36,983 bases of DNA from a virus. The stretch covers positions 1 to 36,983 of IMG/VR virus record IMGVR_UViG_3300049855_000197; one strand, given 5' to 3'. The stretch's first letter is position 1. Each line of letters opens with the position of its first letter. Of the stretch, positions 27,448 through 36,133 are shown piece after piece. The translations under genes were made by a program, and so were the position numbers. Below the pieces are notes generated by a model. The model ran no database searches. It worked only from the letters and a program-made list of their open reading frames with translations, and was not told the DNA's origin.

Positions 27448-29876
27448 TATTTCCTTTTTAGTGGTGTTTTATCGACTTTAGACGGGTCTAATACGATTGC
27501 ACCATTTTTAGTTTTTACATAATCAACATTGTATTTATTTATAAACCACTGTACGGCGTTTGGATTGTCCCACATTTCGGCAGAGTTTACAATTTCTGCA
27601 GGATTAAATCCTTTCGCTATTTTCTTAAAGTCCTCTACTGATAATTCAGCTTTCCCTAATGCGTTTTCAAGCTCTCTTGCAATGTCTAAAGTTCCGTTTT
27701 GGTAGTCCTTATACATATCAAAGCCGATTCTTTCGGTTTCTTTATTAGACATATCAATAATTTTAGTATTTTTATTTGGCGTAACACTCCACGCTGAACC
27801 GCTTTTTCCTGCGTACTGCTTTGCTACTTCTGGGTCTGCAGATAATTGCATCATTCCAACATCGTTTCCAATATTCCCGCTATAACTACCATGATATAGC
27901 GTTTCCATTTTTAAATCGCCTTTCGTGGTTGGCAATAGCTTTCTTCGCTCTGGGACATTATCAAGAACCTGGGCAAACCTTGGATCTTCGGTGTATACTG
28001 GAGGGAAATTAGACTGGATATAACCCTTTGGTTTTCTTGGGCGTATCGATACATCGCTCCTATCAATAACCTGTACACCGCCCGATTGCTGAGGGTTATC
28101 ACTAAACCTAGGTTGTCGGCTTTGTCTAATCAATGCCTCTCGGTATGCCGCTTCCTCTGCTGCTTTACGTGTAGCCAATTCAGAGGGGGCCATACCTTCT
28201 AAACCAGGTAATCCGCTTCCGCCTTTTCCAGGTTCACCAACAAGCAAATCAAGAGGGTCGAATTTCTTTTTAGCTGGTGCAGCTTCTGGGCCAAAGGTCA
28301 ATTCTAACGGACGGCGGGAAAGAGACTGCGGGACTCTTCGGGGAGGTGAGGGAGGATTTAAATCCAAAGGTCGGCGCATCTCGGTTAGATATTCCGCGAT
28401 TTCCGCTTTGTCCATTTTCTCTTTTTCAAGCTTGGCTAGGTAAAACTTAGCCTCTGCCGCGCTCTTTGATTCAGACAAACCTTTTAAGGTTTTAGCGATT
28501 GAGTACATGGTCTTTGCACCAAATCCCTTAGTCGTGAACTTTGACGCACCAAACATCGCTGCACCGGCTGGCCCGTTTCCAATGGCTGTCATGGCGGAAA
28601 GCATATCACCAAGCCCAATAGGATTATTGCGGTCCGCTACAACCTTACGATATACCGCCGCGTTACGAATGGGTATCAAGTCTGAAAGGGTTTTATTTAG
28701 CTCTTTAACGCCTTCTGGTGCAGCCGCTTCGATAGCGTCCTTTAATTCTAGATAGACCTGCTGGGCTGCTTTGGATTGGAATGTCTCTTGAACCTTTGAG
28801 CTCCGACCGGCTGCGGTTTTCTCCCATGCCCCATGTGCGCCAACTGTTTGTTTAAACTGCTGCGCTTCTAATAGGTTGGCTTTCCCGCCAGCTTGCCCGC
28901 TTCGCTCTCCAGCGACATTAGCCCATTTTCTAAACTCTGAGAAAATGGGGTCTATTTGAGAAACTAAGTCTTGCCTTCCGGTCTTCTTAATTTTCGCTTT
29001 AGTAGCGTCTAGGATTGCGTCAAGGTCAACGGTTGCGCCTTCGTCTGCACCTGATTGGATAGCTTCTCTAAGCTTATCGGAAGCGTCCTTAATCTTGATA
29101 TCCGCGCCTTTGATGACATCATCAACTCCGCCCTGAATCCCATATTTTGGAATGTTCTCAATTTTAGCTCCAGAATTCCAATCTCCTGCCCGTGGCTTTA
29201 ATACGGTTTGCTGTATACGATTGGCCCCCGCCTCAAATTTACTCGCTAGATTTCCAGCCGTTGCGCGAACCGGGCTTGCTGCTACACGGAGAGCAGTTTT
29301 ACCTGCTCCGGTCTCAGCTAAAGCACCAATTGCACCAGCCCCAAATGTAGGGGTTAAAATATCAGCCCCCATACCTAAATCAGCCGCCTGCCCTTGTTGC
29401 TTTTCGTCAAATTCGTAGAACTTGTTAGCCTCGTAATTTTTAGCATCTTCGGGTTTCATGCCATTTGAAAACGACCTAGCTTGCTGCTGCAAAAGCCAGC
29501 CTGGGATTCTTTTTTTGTACTCCCTAGGCGTATTTGAAACCCCGGCCCGCTCAAAGCTGGTCTCAGATGATTGTATCGGGTTTGGACCTGTAACAAAAGG
29601 GTTAATAGTCGATCTGACTACGTTCTTTGCCGCTTGTAAGGCTACAGGGCCAAAGCCTTCTTTATCTTGTACAGCTTGGGCTACTGCATTTATCGGACCC
29701 GTAGAAAGGCTTTGCGCCACATTACCAGCGAACTTTAAAGGACCGGAAATATAACCAGGTAACCCAGAACTAGGCTGTTCTTCCTGTGGTGCTGGTTGGG
29801 GCTGCTGCGCTTCTAAGGCTTGTTCAGCCTCAAACCTTGCTCGGAATCGAAATCGCTTTTCTTTTTCAGCATCCAT
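27447..29876 (-). CDS. Ejection-type virion protein with C-terminal ADP-ribosyltransferase-like domain
   Basis: The product is 809 aa from the TAATG-coupled ATG 29876 (a 7-codon-longer start is possible). Residues 1-500 are Ala/Lys/Gln-rich and helical with a putative membrane-active middle, as in P22 gp16-type ejection proteins that enter the cell with the DNA. Residues about 655-809 look like a separate domain: LYHGS (660-664), LSADPEVAKQYAG near 678-690, and an NGAIVLDPSKV block at 791-801, the pattern of ART-fold proteins. The catalytic Glu is not certain. It may modify a host target on entry, as T4 Alt does. Confidence 0.62.
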   Translation of the reverse strand: MDAEKEKRFRFRARFEAEQALEAQQPQPAPQEEQPSSGLPGYISGPLKFAGNVAQSLSTGPINAVAQAVQDKEGFGPVALQAAKNVVRSTINPFVTGPNPIQSSETSFERAGVSNTPREYKKRIPGWLLQQQARSFSNGMKPEDAKNYEANKFYEFDEKQQGQAADLGMGADILTPTFGAGAIGALAETGAGKTALRVAASPVRATAGNLASKFEAGANRIQQTVLKPRAGDWNSGAKIENIPKYGIQGGVDDVIKGADIKIKDASDKLREAIQSGADEGATVDLDAILDATKAKIKKTGRQDLVSQIDPIFSEFRKWANVAGERSGQAGGKANLLEAQQFKQTVGAHGAWEKTAAGRSSKVQETFQSKAAQQVYLELKDAIEAAAPEGVKELNKTLSDLIPIRNAAVYRKVVADRNNPIGLGDMLSAMTAIGNGPAGAAMFGASKFTTKGFGAKTMYSIAKTLKGLSESKSAAEAKFYLAKLEKEKMDKAEIAEYLTEMRRPLDLNPPSPPRRVPQSLSRRPLELTFGPEAAPAKKKFDPLDLLVGEPGKGGSGLPGLEGMAPSELATRKAAEEAAYREALIRQSRQPRFSDNPQQSGGVQVIDRSDVSIRPRKPKGYIQSNFPPVYTEDPRFAQVLDNVPERRKLLPTTKGDLKMETLYHGSYSGNIGNDVGMMQLSADPEVAKQYAGKSGSAWSVTPNKNTKIIDMSNKETERIGFDMYKDYQNGTLDIARELENALGKAELSVEDFKKIAKGFNPAEIVNSAEMWDNPNAVQWFINKYNVDYVKTKNGAIVLDPSKVDKTPLKRK

Positions 29877-30952
29877 TATTTTTGCGCCTTTTTCCAAGCT
29901 TGGTATTCATCTTCTTCTTCTGGCTTGGTAAATGTCTGGGCTTTTTGTTCTGTTTTTGGCGCAATACTTCCACGAATACGGGTTCTAATTGCTCCTCCCG
30001 GGTCCATACCTTCGGCCACAAAAGCGGCTTCTTTGGATAGGTCATTGAGGATTAAATTTGCCTCTTCTGCGTTACTAAAGGCAGCATCTCGTAGGCTAGA
30101 AATTAAACGCTGAAAGCGGGCTTCTTCATCGGCATTCACTGCGCCACCAGAGCGCAAGCGGCCAACCTTATCTGAAATTTGGTCCGCTATCTTTATCAGA
30201 TACCTATTAGTCCCAGTTTTTAGACCTGTAGTCGATCCAGCGAAATCCTTAGTAAATGCATCCGACATAGATTTGATATCATCCTGCAAGGTAGATGCTA
30301 TAGAAAGGGTCTTCGCTGCATCTCCAGAAAGTCCCTTTGGTGGTGCTGGTGGTTTAGCCCCGGCTGTTGGCTTCGCTGGAGCCGTCCACAATTCAACGGG
30401 GTTTCCAGACTCATCTCTGCCTTTGGAGTCCACCTTTACCATAGTGTTATTTCTAGCCCTTACGAATTTCTCGCCTTTCCATACTGGAGCCGTTGAGGCT
30501 GCAATTGGAGATTGATTTTGGGGTTGTGCTATCGCAGGTTCTGGAACTGGAGGGGATTTAAACTCTCCGGTAGTGCTATTGAATATTCGGCCATCTGTTG
30601 AGCCGTGCCATTGAGGCATATTGTTTTTTGCTGGTGTCTCCGTCATAGGTATGCCACCCATAAACTCGGCCATCTCTTGCCCATAGCCAGCCCTAGCCAT
30701 GTGGTCAAATATCTCTCTCTGGCCTTCGGGGGTGTGTCCGTACTCTCCAGAAGATGCCATTAACCCACTGAGATTCTGGTTAAAACTCTGTTGGCGCATG
30801 CGCTTCTGCTCTTCAAGCTTCCGCTTAGTTTCCGCGTCCATGCGCTGGGAATTTGCGTCCCTTGACTGCATGGCTCTATCATACCCCATTAACCCCTCTC
30901 GTAAAAGGCTTTTTGGGGCATTCTGGTATATGGAAGAATCAATCAATGCCAT
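29876..30952 (-). CDS. Ejection-type internal virion protein, 358 aa
   Basis: It lies between the other two ejection-type genes, where P22 has gp20/gp7. The N-terminal 120 residues contain a Gln/Met/Arg-rich helix (AQSRDANSQRMDAETKRKLE-like) and a Pro-rich linker follows (APAKPTAGAKPPAPPKGLSG). The C-terminal half is helical (LSIASTLQDDIKSMSDAFTK, then RLISSLRDAAFSNAEEANLI). No enzyme motif is visible. Coupled to the large ejection gene by TAATG. Confidence 0.62.
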   Translation of the reverse strand: MALIDSSIYQNAPKSLLREGLMGYDRAMQSRDANSQRMDAETKRKLEEQKRMRQQSFNQNLSGLMASSGEYGHTPEGQREIFDHMARAGYGQEMAEFMGGIPMTETPAKNNMPQWHGSTDGRIFNSTTGEFKSPPVPEPAIAQPQNQSPIAASTAPVWKGEKFVRARNNTMVKVDSKGRDESGNPVELWTAPAKPTAGAKPPAPPKGLSGDAAKTLSIASTLQDDIKSMSDAFTKDFAGSTTGLKTGTNRYLIKIADQISDKVGRLRSGGAVNADEEARFQRLISSLRDAAFSNAEEANLILNDLSKEAAFVAEGMDPGGAIRTRIRGSIAPKTEQKAQTFTKPEEEDEYQAWKKAQK

Positions 30953-30959
30953 ATTTCAC

Positions 30960-32399
30960 CTATTTCTTTTTTGCAGTTTCGGCTATTCTGAAGCCAGTAT
31001 CTACAATATCTCCGAATAACCCTCTGCGCTGGTTGCTACGGGTTAGCGTTGCCTGACCACGAGCGTTACCCATGCCGGTGTAAATATCAGCCATATTCTG
31101 CCCGTACTGACCCGATAAATCCGCTCCAGCCATGGACGCATCGTATCCAGTATTTACAAGGCCATTCTGCATATTGTAGTTATTCGCAGCGGTATTAGAA
31201 TTCCATGTGTTCAAGTCTTGGTTGGCATTATACCCGAAGTTTCTATCACCCTCGAAAGCGCCTTGATTAAAGTTTGCGCCCTGCATTCCGTAATTAGCAC
31301 CGAACTGGCTGTTATTTATGCCAGCTGAGCGGTCACCCTCGAACGCTCCCTGCTGGAAGTTCGCCATGTTCATGGCGTTAGTGTTGCCCATCTGAGTATT
31401 ATTCATGCCCGCGCTTCTATCTCCCTCAAAGGCTCCCTGATTGAAGTTCGCTGCATTCATGCCGTATGTGTTTCTCTCTGAGTTTTGACTTGCGCCAAAG
31501 GAACGGTCACCGCTTGCTCGTGCGTAAGCGTTGTTAAGCTGGTCAGCGTTAAAGTTTCGAGTGTCTTGGAAGTCTCCATAGCCTACGTTTTGAGCGTTTT
31601 GGAACTTACTAAAAGCGTCATTGAAATTATTCTGAGCCGCATCGGTGGCCCACGACCCAATTTTATCTATAGTACCGGATGACATTAGCCCACCCTTTGC
31701 CGCTGCGCTTGCTTGTATCGCGTTAGTCCCCTTTTGGATTATCTGGTCTAGAAAAGGATTAGCAAACTTCTGGATATTCTCTGTCGTTGCGTCCTGTCTT
31801 TGGAACTGTTGAGGTATATCAAAGCTCTGGCCGTTTAACCCAAACGCACCAAGATTCGCTGTCTTTCCTGCTTCTCCGTTAAATGCTTGATAACTAGGGG
31901 CCATAATCCCACTAGACATTGGACCTTGGTAGGTATTTAATTGCGGGTTAAACTGCCCATCACTGGACATGCGGCCATCGTAACCTTGGAATTGTGGGGC
32001 TTGATATCCACTCGACATTGGACCGTTGTAGCCACCATAACTAGGGGCCATAATCCCACTAGACGATGGACCTCCGTAGGAGTTATAAGCTGGAGAGTAT
32101 ACCCCATTATTAATATTGTTTTGCAAATTCTGGTAGTTCTGGGTTGCATTCTGCTGGTAAGGCTGTAAAAATCCTTGCCCTTGTTTATAAGCGTCACCAA
32201 TCGCCCCTTGTGCTTGGTTTGCTCCTTCCATCTGCTGTCTCTCGGCATCTTTTGTCGCGTTTGCTCCTGAGACTTCATCATAAAGGTTAGTAGCACCATC
32301 AACAACATTGCCAGCGCTTCGCTTTACAGTTCTTCCCGCACTCATTACTCCAGAAGCAGCAGAGTTAATACCTGATCCAATCGTGCTAAATAATCCCAT
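30960..32399 (-). CDS. Asn/Gly/Gln-rich virion protein with internal repeats, 479 aa
   Basis: The N-terminus (MGLFSTIGSGINSAASGVMS) is followed by a Gly/Ser/Tyr-rich section (repeats of GPMSSGIMAPSY and related phrases, about residues 105-180) and a C-terminal section with NF-x-QGAFEGDR in three copies every 29 residues (about residues 345-415) plus a degenerate one. Ejection proteins of P22-like phages often carry such low-complexity segments. It begins directly after the gp10-like stop. Function is inferred from position. Confidence 0.62.
   Translation of the reverse strand: MGLFSTIGSGINSAASGVMSAGRTVKRSAGNVVDGATNLYDEVSGANATKDAERQQMEGANQAQGAIGDAYKQGQGFLQPYQQNATQNYQNLQNNINNGVYSPAYNSYGGPSSSGIMAPSYGGYNGPMSSGYQAPQFQGYDGRMSSDGQFNPQLNTYQGPMSSGIMAPSYQAFNGEAGKTANLGAFGLNGQSFDIPQQFQRQDATTENIQKFANPFLDQIIQKGTNAIQASAAAKGGLMSSGTIDKIGSWATDAAQNNFNDAFSKFQNAQNVGYGDFQDTRNFNADQLNNAYARASGDRSFGASQNSERNTYGMNAANFNQGAFEGDRSAGMNNTQMGNTNAMNMANFQQGAFEGDRSAGINNSQFGANYGMQGANFNQGAFEGDRNFGYNANQDLNTWNSNTAANNYNMQNGLVNTGYDASMAGADLSGQYGQNMADIYTGMGNARGQATLTRSNQRRGLFGDIVDTGFRIAETAKKK
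31230..31490. repeat. 87-bp tandem coding repeats (3 copies plus a degenerate one)
   Basis: Within the virion protein gene, the phrase NFxQGAFEGDR recurs every 29 codons, three times with strong DNA-level conservation, and a degenerate unit lies upstream (around GDRSFG). The tandem array is a candidate for slipped-strand copy-number change. Confidence 0.7.
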
Positions 32400-33848
32400 T
32401 TATTCCGGTCCTTGCTGGGCATCTAAATAGCAGCCCTGAAAAATGAATCTTGCTGCACCTGTGCAGGTCATCCGATAGAATCGCTTTGCTGACATCCCTA
32501 ACCGTCTAGCCTCAGCGGTTATTAATTGCCCTGTAGTTGTGGTTGTGATAGTTACTGAAGGAGTTATAGCCGTTGAGTAGCTATAACCGTTGTCATCCGT
32601 CCAATCAATCGAAATACCAGCAAATGTGGTACTAGGAGTCGAATCAAAAGCAGCCTCAAACACGAATCTGATTTTAGAGTGGAAAAGCTCATCGGAACCG
32701 TTACCAATAGGGCCAAATATGCGAGAGCATGAAATAGCCGTACCTGCATCAGTGCTTATTGTGGGCTTTATTTTATAAACTCGCCCATAATCGTCTAGAC
32801 AAACCGGGTAGTTTCCGAGATATGAATTTGCGTTGAGAGCGAATTTAGGAGAATCGAAAAGAAATTGATTATTTTCAGTTTGAGTCTCAAACCATATACC
32901 TTGGTCTATATCATAGACGTAGCTTAAGTTTGAACCAGGTGTGTAGACAGATAAGAAATCGTGCCCATTTTCGTGATATACATTTAGAATGGTCGGAGCT
33001 GAACTTATAATAACCGATTCTATATATGGTGTGCTTATTCGATTTAATTGCCCGCCGACTATCTGGTAAATACTAGATGAGACTTCACCTCCAGCACTGG
33101 CAAGAAAACCAGGAGGCATAAAAAATAGCGATTCTTTTCTCTTAGCCACAACAGGAGGGCCTATTCCGGTGTCAATTGTTGCGCCATTAATTCGCTCAAA
33201 TGGAAATGAATCGCTTCCAGTATTGTACCATAATTCAATAGACCTAGCTCCAAATAAATAAAGATTCTGGTCATGTGCTACAACCGATACAAGGTTGTCG
33301 CCCATTCCTTCGGCGGTCGCAAAAGTAAGTGGTGTCCAGTCAGACGGATCGAGAAGTGCGGACAATCTAAATTGACCAGTACTAGGAACAGCAGCCACAA
33401 AATAACCATCTATAAATGTAACGCTTGCGCAGTTTGTCGGGTAGTTAGCATCAACAATGGCGGATATAGTCCCAATACCCATTGTTAGAGTATATCCTGT
33501 TGAGCCTGTAGCGATAATTAGATTGGTACCGTCATCAGCAAATGAAATGCTTTTTACAATTCCATGAACGTAGGTTCCGCGATTGGTAGCGGTTCCCGTA
33601 TTGGATATTTCCCAGATTTTAGTATTATCCGCAACATATAATAACCCAGAACTTGAGAAGTACGCTCCATAAGGGGAACCGTCATCCGTTCCAGCATTGC
33701 CGGTTGATGAGAATAACTCAATCCCCCAACGCTTTACCAATTTGTATCCCGTTGATGTTTTCTCAGGATACATATTCACACACCGCTGGATCTGGTTCAG
33801 CGTCCTATCCTGATAGGCTGGGGCTGTGAATTGTGGTACCTCTATCAT
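32400..33848 (-). CDS. Packaged-DNA stabilisation protein (P22 gp10-like)
   Basis: The product is 482 aa, close to P22 gp10 (472 aa), which closes the portal channel after packaging. The start IEVPQFTAPAYQDRTLNQIQ and RCVNMYPEKT are family-typical, as is the beta-propeller-like series of short strands (LLYVADNTKIWEISN, NLYLFGARSIELWYNTG). It follows the gp4-like gene with an ATGA overlap, the P22 order. The identity call is strong from start pattern and gene order. Confidence 0.85.
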   Translation of the reverse strand: MIEVPQFTAPAYQDRTLNQIQRCVNMYPEKTSTGYKLVKRWGIELFSSTGNAGTDDGSPYGAYFSSSGLLYVADNTKIWEISNTGTATNRGTYVHGIVKSISFADDGTNLIIATGSTGYTLTMGIGTISAIVDANYPTNCASVTFIDGYFVAAVPSTGQFRLSALLDPSDWTPLTFATAEGMGDNLVSVVAHDQNLYLFGARSIELWYNTGSDSFPFERINGATIDTGIGPPVVAKRKESLFFMPPGFLASAGGEVSSSIYQIVGGQLNRISTPYIESVIISSAPTILNVYHENGHDFLSVYTPGSNLSYVYDIDQGIWFETQTENNQFLFDSPKFALNANSYLGNYPVCLDDYGRVYKIKPTISTDAGTAISCSRIFGPIGNGSDELFHSKIRFVFEAAFDSTPSTTFAGISIDWTDDNGYSYSTAITPSVTITTTTTGQLITAEARRLGMSAKRFYRMTCTGAARFIFQGCYLDAQQGPE

Positions 33849-34558
33849 ATATTCCAGTACGCTCTAGGGTTGTATCCGTTTGGCATTCCTGGTGCTAACG
33901 GGTCCATGTGGCCATTTTCAAACTGTATTGCAGCCTCTACAATAGCCTTCTTTGATTCCGCCGCCATTTGTACCATGATTGCAGTAACAGGATATCCGTA
34001 AACGCCAGCCAATCTAGGAGCTAGGTTCATGATGATTGCATCTTCAAAACCAGGAGGTAGTACTACCGTACCGGCTCCGGTTAAATCTGCTAATGGTTTT
34101 AAACTGTTCAATCGAAACGTGAAAGATGAAACAGGGACCGGCAATATATACAAGGTACCAAGGCTACTGGTATAGGTTGGATTATATGCCAGCTGAGCCC
34201 AATACGGGTCAATCTGGATTGTCTTCAGTATTGCGCTCTGATATTCAGCATGGGAAATCAATTGCATGTTGTGGTCAACGTTTGACGAATCTCGATATTG
34301 TGCCCCGAGAATCTTCATCGGTCTAGAGACATTAAACGAGCCGCTAGTGCCAATGGTCATTGACGCACTCCCACCTGTCCAAGTCAATGAATCCAGCGTC
34401 TCCGCGAATATTGGCCCCATCTCAGCATTCCAGCTTCCGAGCATTCTATTCAGCTCTGAAACGCCGTCTGATAATTCCTGAGTCGTCGCGCTTCCGCCAG
34501 AAGGCAGCTTGACGATACGGGTTAGAGTATCAGTTACAAGGCTGTTACCAGTAGCCAC
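33845..34558 (-). CDS. Head-completion/tail accessory factor (P22 gp4-like)
   Basis: The product is 237 aa with a GTG start at 34558, one base after the upstream stop. P22 gp4 binds below the portal ring and accepts the tail. The N-terminus (NSLVTDTLTRIVKLPSGGSA) and the central LPPGFEDAIIMNLAPRLAG, followed by helical AAESKKAIVEAA, match the family. Immediately followed by the gp10-like gene, as in P22. Longer than P22 gp4 (166 aa), so extra C-terminal residues may be present, as in other family members. Confidence 0.8.
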   Translation of the reverse strand: MATGNSLVTDTLTRIVKLPSGGSATTQELSDGVSELNRMLGSWNAEMGPIFAETLDSLTWTGGSASMTIGTSGSFNVSRPMKILGAQYRDSSNVDHNMQLISHAEYQSAILKTIQIDPYWAQLAYNPTYTSSLGTLYILPVPVSSFTFRLNSLKPLADLTGAGTVVLPPGFEDAIIMNLAPRLAGVYGYPVTAIMVQMAAESKKAIVEAAIQFENGHMDPLAPGMPNGYNPRAYWNI

Positions 34559-34888
34559 TTAGATGCCGCCACTGCAACCGAGCATGGATAAATCAGCGTC
34601 AGAAGCTGCGCCACGGATATAATAAATATGAGTAGCTCCCATAGGCGCATTAATACGGCCAACAAATCCAGCGGGTAATCTAAATCCTGTGGACGTGGTT
34701 ACCGCAAGATTGGGCTTACCGAACATGATATGGATAGGAAATGCGCTTGCTGCAATTGTTCCTACGGATAACATGATAGTGTTACCCCCAAGAGTCGCAA
34801 GGGCTGTAGAACCTGATGTACTCCCAACGGTGACATTGACCGCCGTTGTTAAACCGTTTACTTCGATTGGTGTTACTGCATGGCTCAT
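34559..34888 (-). CDS. Virion-operon small protein, decoration-like, 109 aa
   Basis: The protein is rich in Thr, Ala and Gly with short beta strands (TTAVNVTVGSTSGSTALATL, then FGKPNLAVTTSTGFRLPAGF), one Cys near the C-terminus, no membrane segment. Composition and location (coat, two small proteins, glycosyltransferase, this) suggest a capsid decoration or fibre-like protein. It is coupled to the glycosyltransferase gene by a 4-nt overlap. Unconfirmed. Confidence 0.55.
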   Translation of the reverse strand: MSHAVTPIEVNGLTTAVNVTVGSTSGSTALATLGGNTIMLSVGTIAASAFPIHIMFGKPNLAVTTSTGFRLPAGFVGRINAPMGATHIYYIRGAASDADLSMLGCSGGI

Positions 34889-35559
34889 GCGTTTGATCCT
34901 CCGGGTTGCCGGAGCATGTACTCATGGAAATTTCCACGAAACACATTGTCGGCTGAATGATGGTTTATGTTTAAATTAGGCACCAGCCAGATTTCCCCGC
35001 CGATGTCAATCCAATTTCTACTAAAAGAATAATCCTCTCCATACCACGTCCCTTTATAGGCTCCATGATTAAAAAGGTCAATAGAAGGAGCATACCCGCA
35101 ACCGTATAAAAGGTTTGGGTATGCCCAGGCGAAACGGTCTAAAGCTTTCGCTGTAACTTTTAAGAATCCAGCCGGTACGCGGTGCGCTTTAATCGCTCCG
35201 TCTTCCCGAACAATAGGGCGGTGGTCATGTGAGTCCGCCAACGCCCCCATGTATTCTTCTGGTTCTTGCTTAAATCGGTAGGTGCCCGCCACTACATCCC
35301 CATCCGTTTGGATAAGGGTGAGCAAGTCTTTAGGGTCCCAAGACAAATCATAATCCAGATAAATCATAATATCCGCTCCAGCATCAAGTGATTTGCGGGT
35401 CATGATAGACCTAGCCGCCGAAATGTACGGGTTACCTAATTCTTGCACCCAGACATTCTCAATCCCTGCTGCATCTACTAAACGCGCTGAATCTTCCAAC
35501 GCTTTTAAATAGGGTGCCATAGGACCGGAAAGACTAGGAGTAGCAAAGGCAACTTTCAT
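34885..35559 (-). CDS. GT-A-type glycosyltransferase in the virion operon
   Basis: The product is 224 aa. The N-terminal Rossmann-like part MKVAFATPSLSGPMAPYLKA leads to GNPYISAARSIMTRKSLDAG and then the metal-binding DXD in MIYLDYDLSW (about residues 85-94). The later GTYRFKQ and WYGEDYSFSRNW segments fit the acceptor side, with an ED pair at about residue 186. Such enzymes transfer a sugar; the position between capsid genes suggests glycosylation of virion protein or of DNA/host surface. The substrate is unknown. Confidence 0.8.
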   Translation of the reverse strand: MKVAFATPSLSGPMAPYLKALEDSARLVDAAGIENVWVQELGNPYISAARSIMTRKSLDAGADIMIYLDYDLSWDPKDLLTLIQTDGDVVAGTYRFKQEPEEYMGALADSHDHRPIVREDGAIKAHRVPAGFLKVTAKALDRFAWAYPNLLYGCGYAPSIDLFNHGAYKGTWYGEDYSFSRNWIDIGGEIWLVPNLNINHHSADNVFRGNFHEYMLRQPGGSNA

Positions 35560-35784
35560 TTAGGCAGATCCCTTATAGATACCCAAAGCAATCAACGTAT
35601 TCATGATTTCCTGAATCACGGCAAGCTGGGTAGCTCCGAAACTCGCGGAAACTGCGATATTGCTAGTTGCCTGGTTAGAAGATGAACGTTGAACTATGGG
35701 AGTATATCCGTAGAACCCGACCTTATCAGTTGTGGCTCCACCTACATAAAACCCATCTGGGTCAAATCCGATTTTCTGTGCCAT
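35560..35784 (-). CDS. Short head-fibre/decoration-like protein, 74 aa
   Basis: The sequence (MAQKIGFDPDGFYVGGATTD, then KVGFYGYTPIVQRSSSNQAT) carries the KVGFxGxTPVVQ phrase typical of phage head-fibre or decoration proteins, followed by a helical Ala/Ile-rich end (AVIQEIMNTLIALGIYKG). It probably decorates the capsid or carries a fibre. It precedes the glycosyltransferase gene; both are in the coat-to-gp4 interval. Confidence 0.68.
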   Translation of the reverse strand: MAQKIGFDPDGFYVGGATTDKVGFYGYTPIVQRSSSNQATSNIAVSASFGATQLAVIQEIMNTLIALGIYKGSA

Positions 35785-35818
35785 ATTTTTCTCCTTACGC
35801 CGAGGCGTAGTTTAATGT

Positions 35819-36133
35819 TTAGAAAGACGCGTCCGTTACAACGTTTGTAGGACGGAAAACAACTAAGGAATAAGTCTCGTTAGCGGTAGGGGTAACAGCG
35901 GCAGTGCTTGCGAAATTAACCGTCAAAGTATCCGTAGCGGATACCCGACAGTTTATAACGCCCAAACCAGCCTGCTCCGTAGGCTTTACGACTGTGAGGA
36001 TGATATCTCCTAATCGCAATCCAGGAACAGTCACGGTTTGGCCTGCAACTGTAGTTCCCACCGATGACCAAGTTTTGGTAGAACCAAAAGTTAGGCATAC
36101 GATTCCATTGGAATTTCCAATTAATGGGACCAT
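35819..36133 (-). CDS. Small virion protein, decoration-like, 104 aa
   Basis: The ATG at 36133 shares TAATG with the coat stop, so it is translated right after coat. The protein is beta-rich and Thr/Val-rich (GQTVTVPGLRLGDIILTVVK, then SATDTLTVNFASTAAVTPTA), like short capsid-stabilising or decoration proteins. No Cys or membrane segment. The role is inferred from its position next to coat. Confidence 0.62.
   Translation of the reverse strand: MVPLIGNSNGIVCLTFGSTKTWSSVGTTVAGQTVTVPGLRLGDIILTVVKPTEQAGLGVINCRVSATDTLTVNFASTAAVTPTANETYSLVVFRPTNVVTDASF

Noticed and set aside
31230-32180. CRISPR array
   Set aside because: The repeats are in-frame protein repeats (GPMSSG and QGAFEGDR phrases) with no constant repeat/spacer structure and no cas genes.
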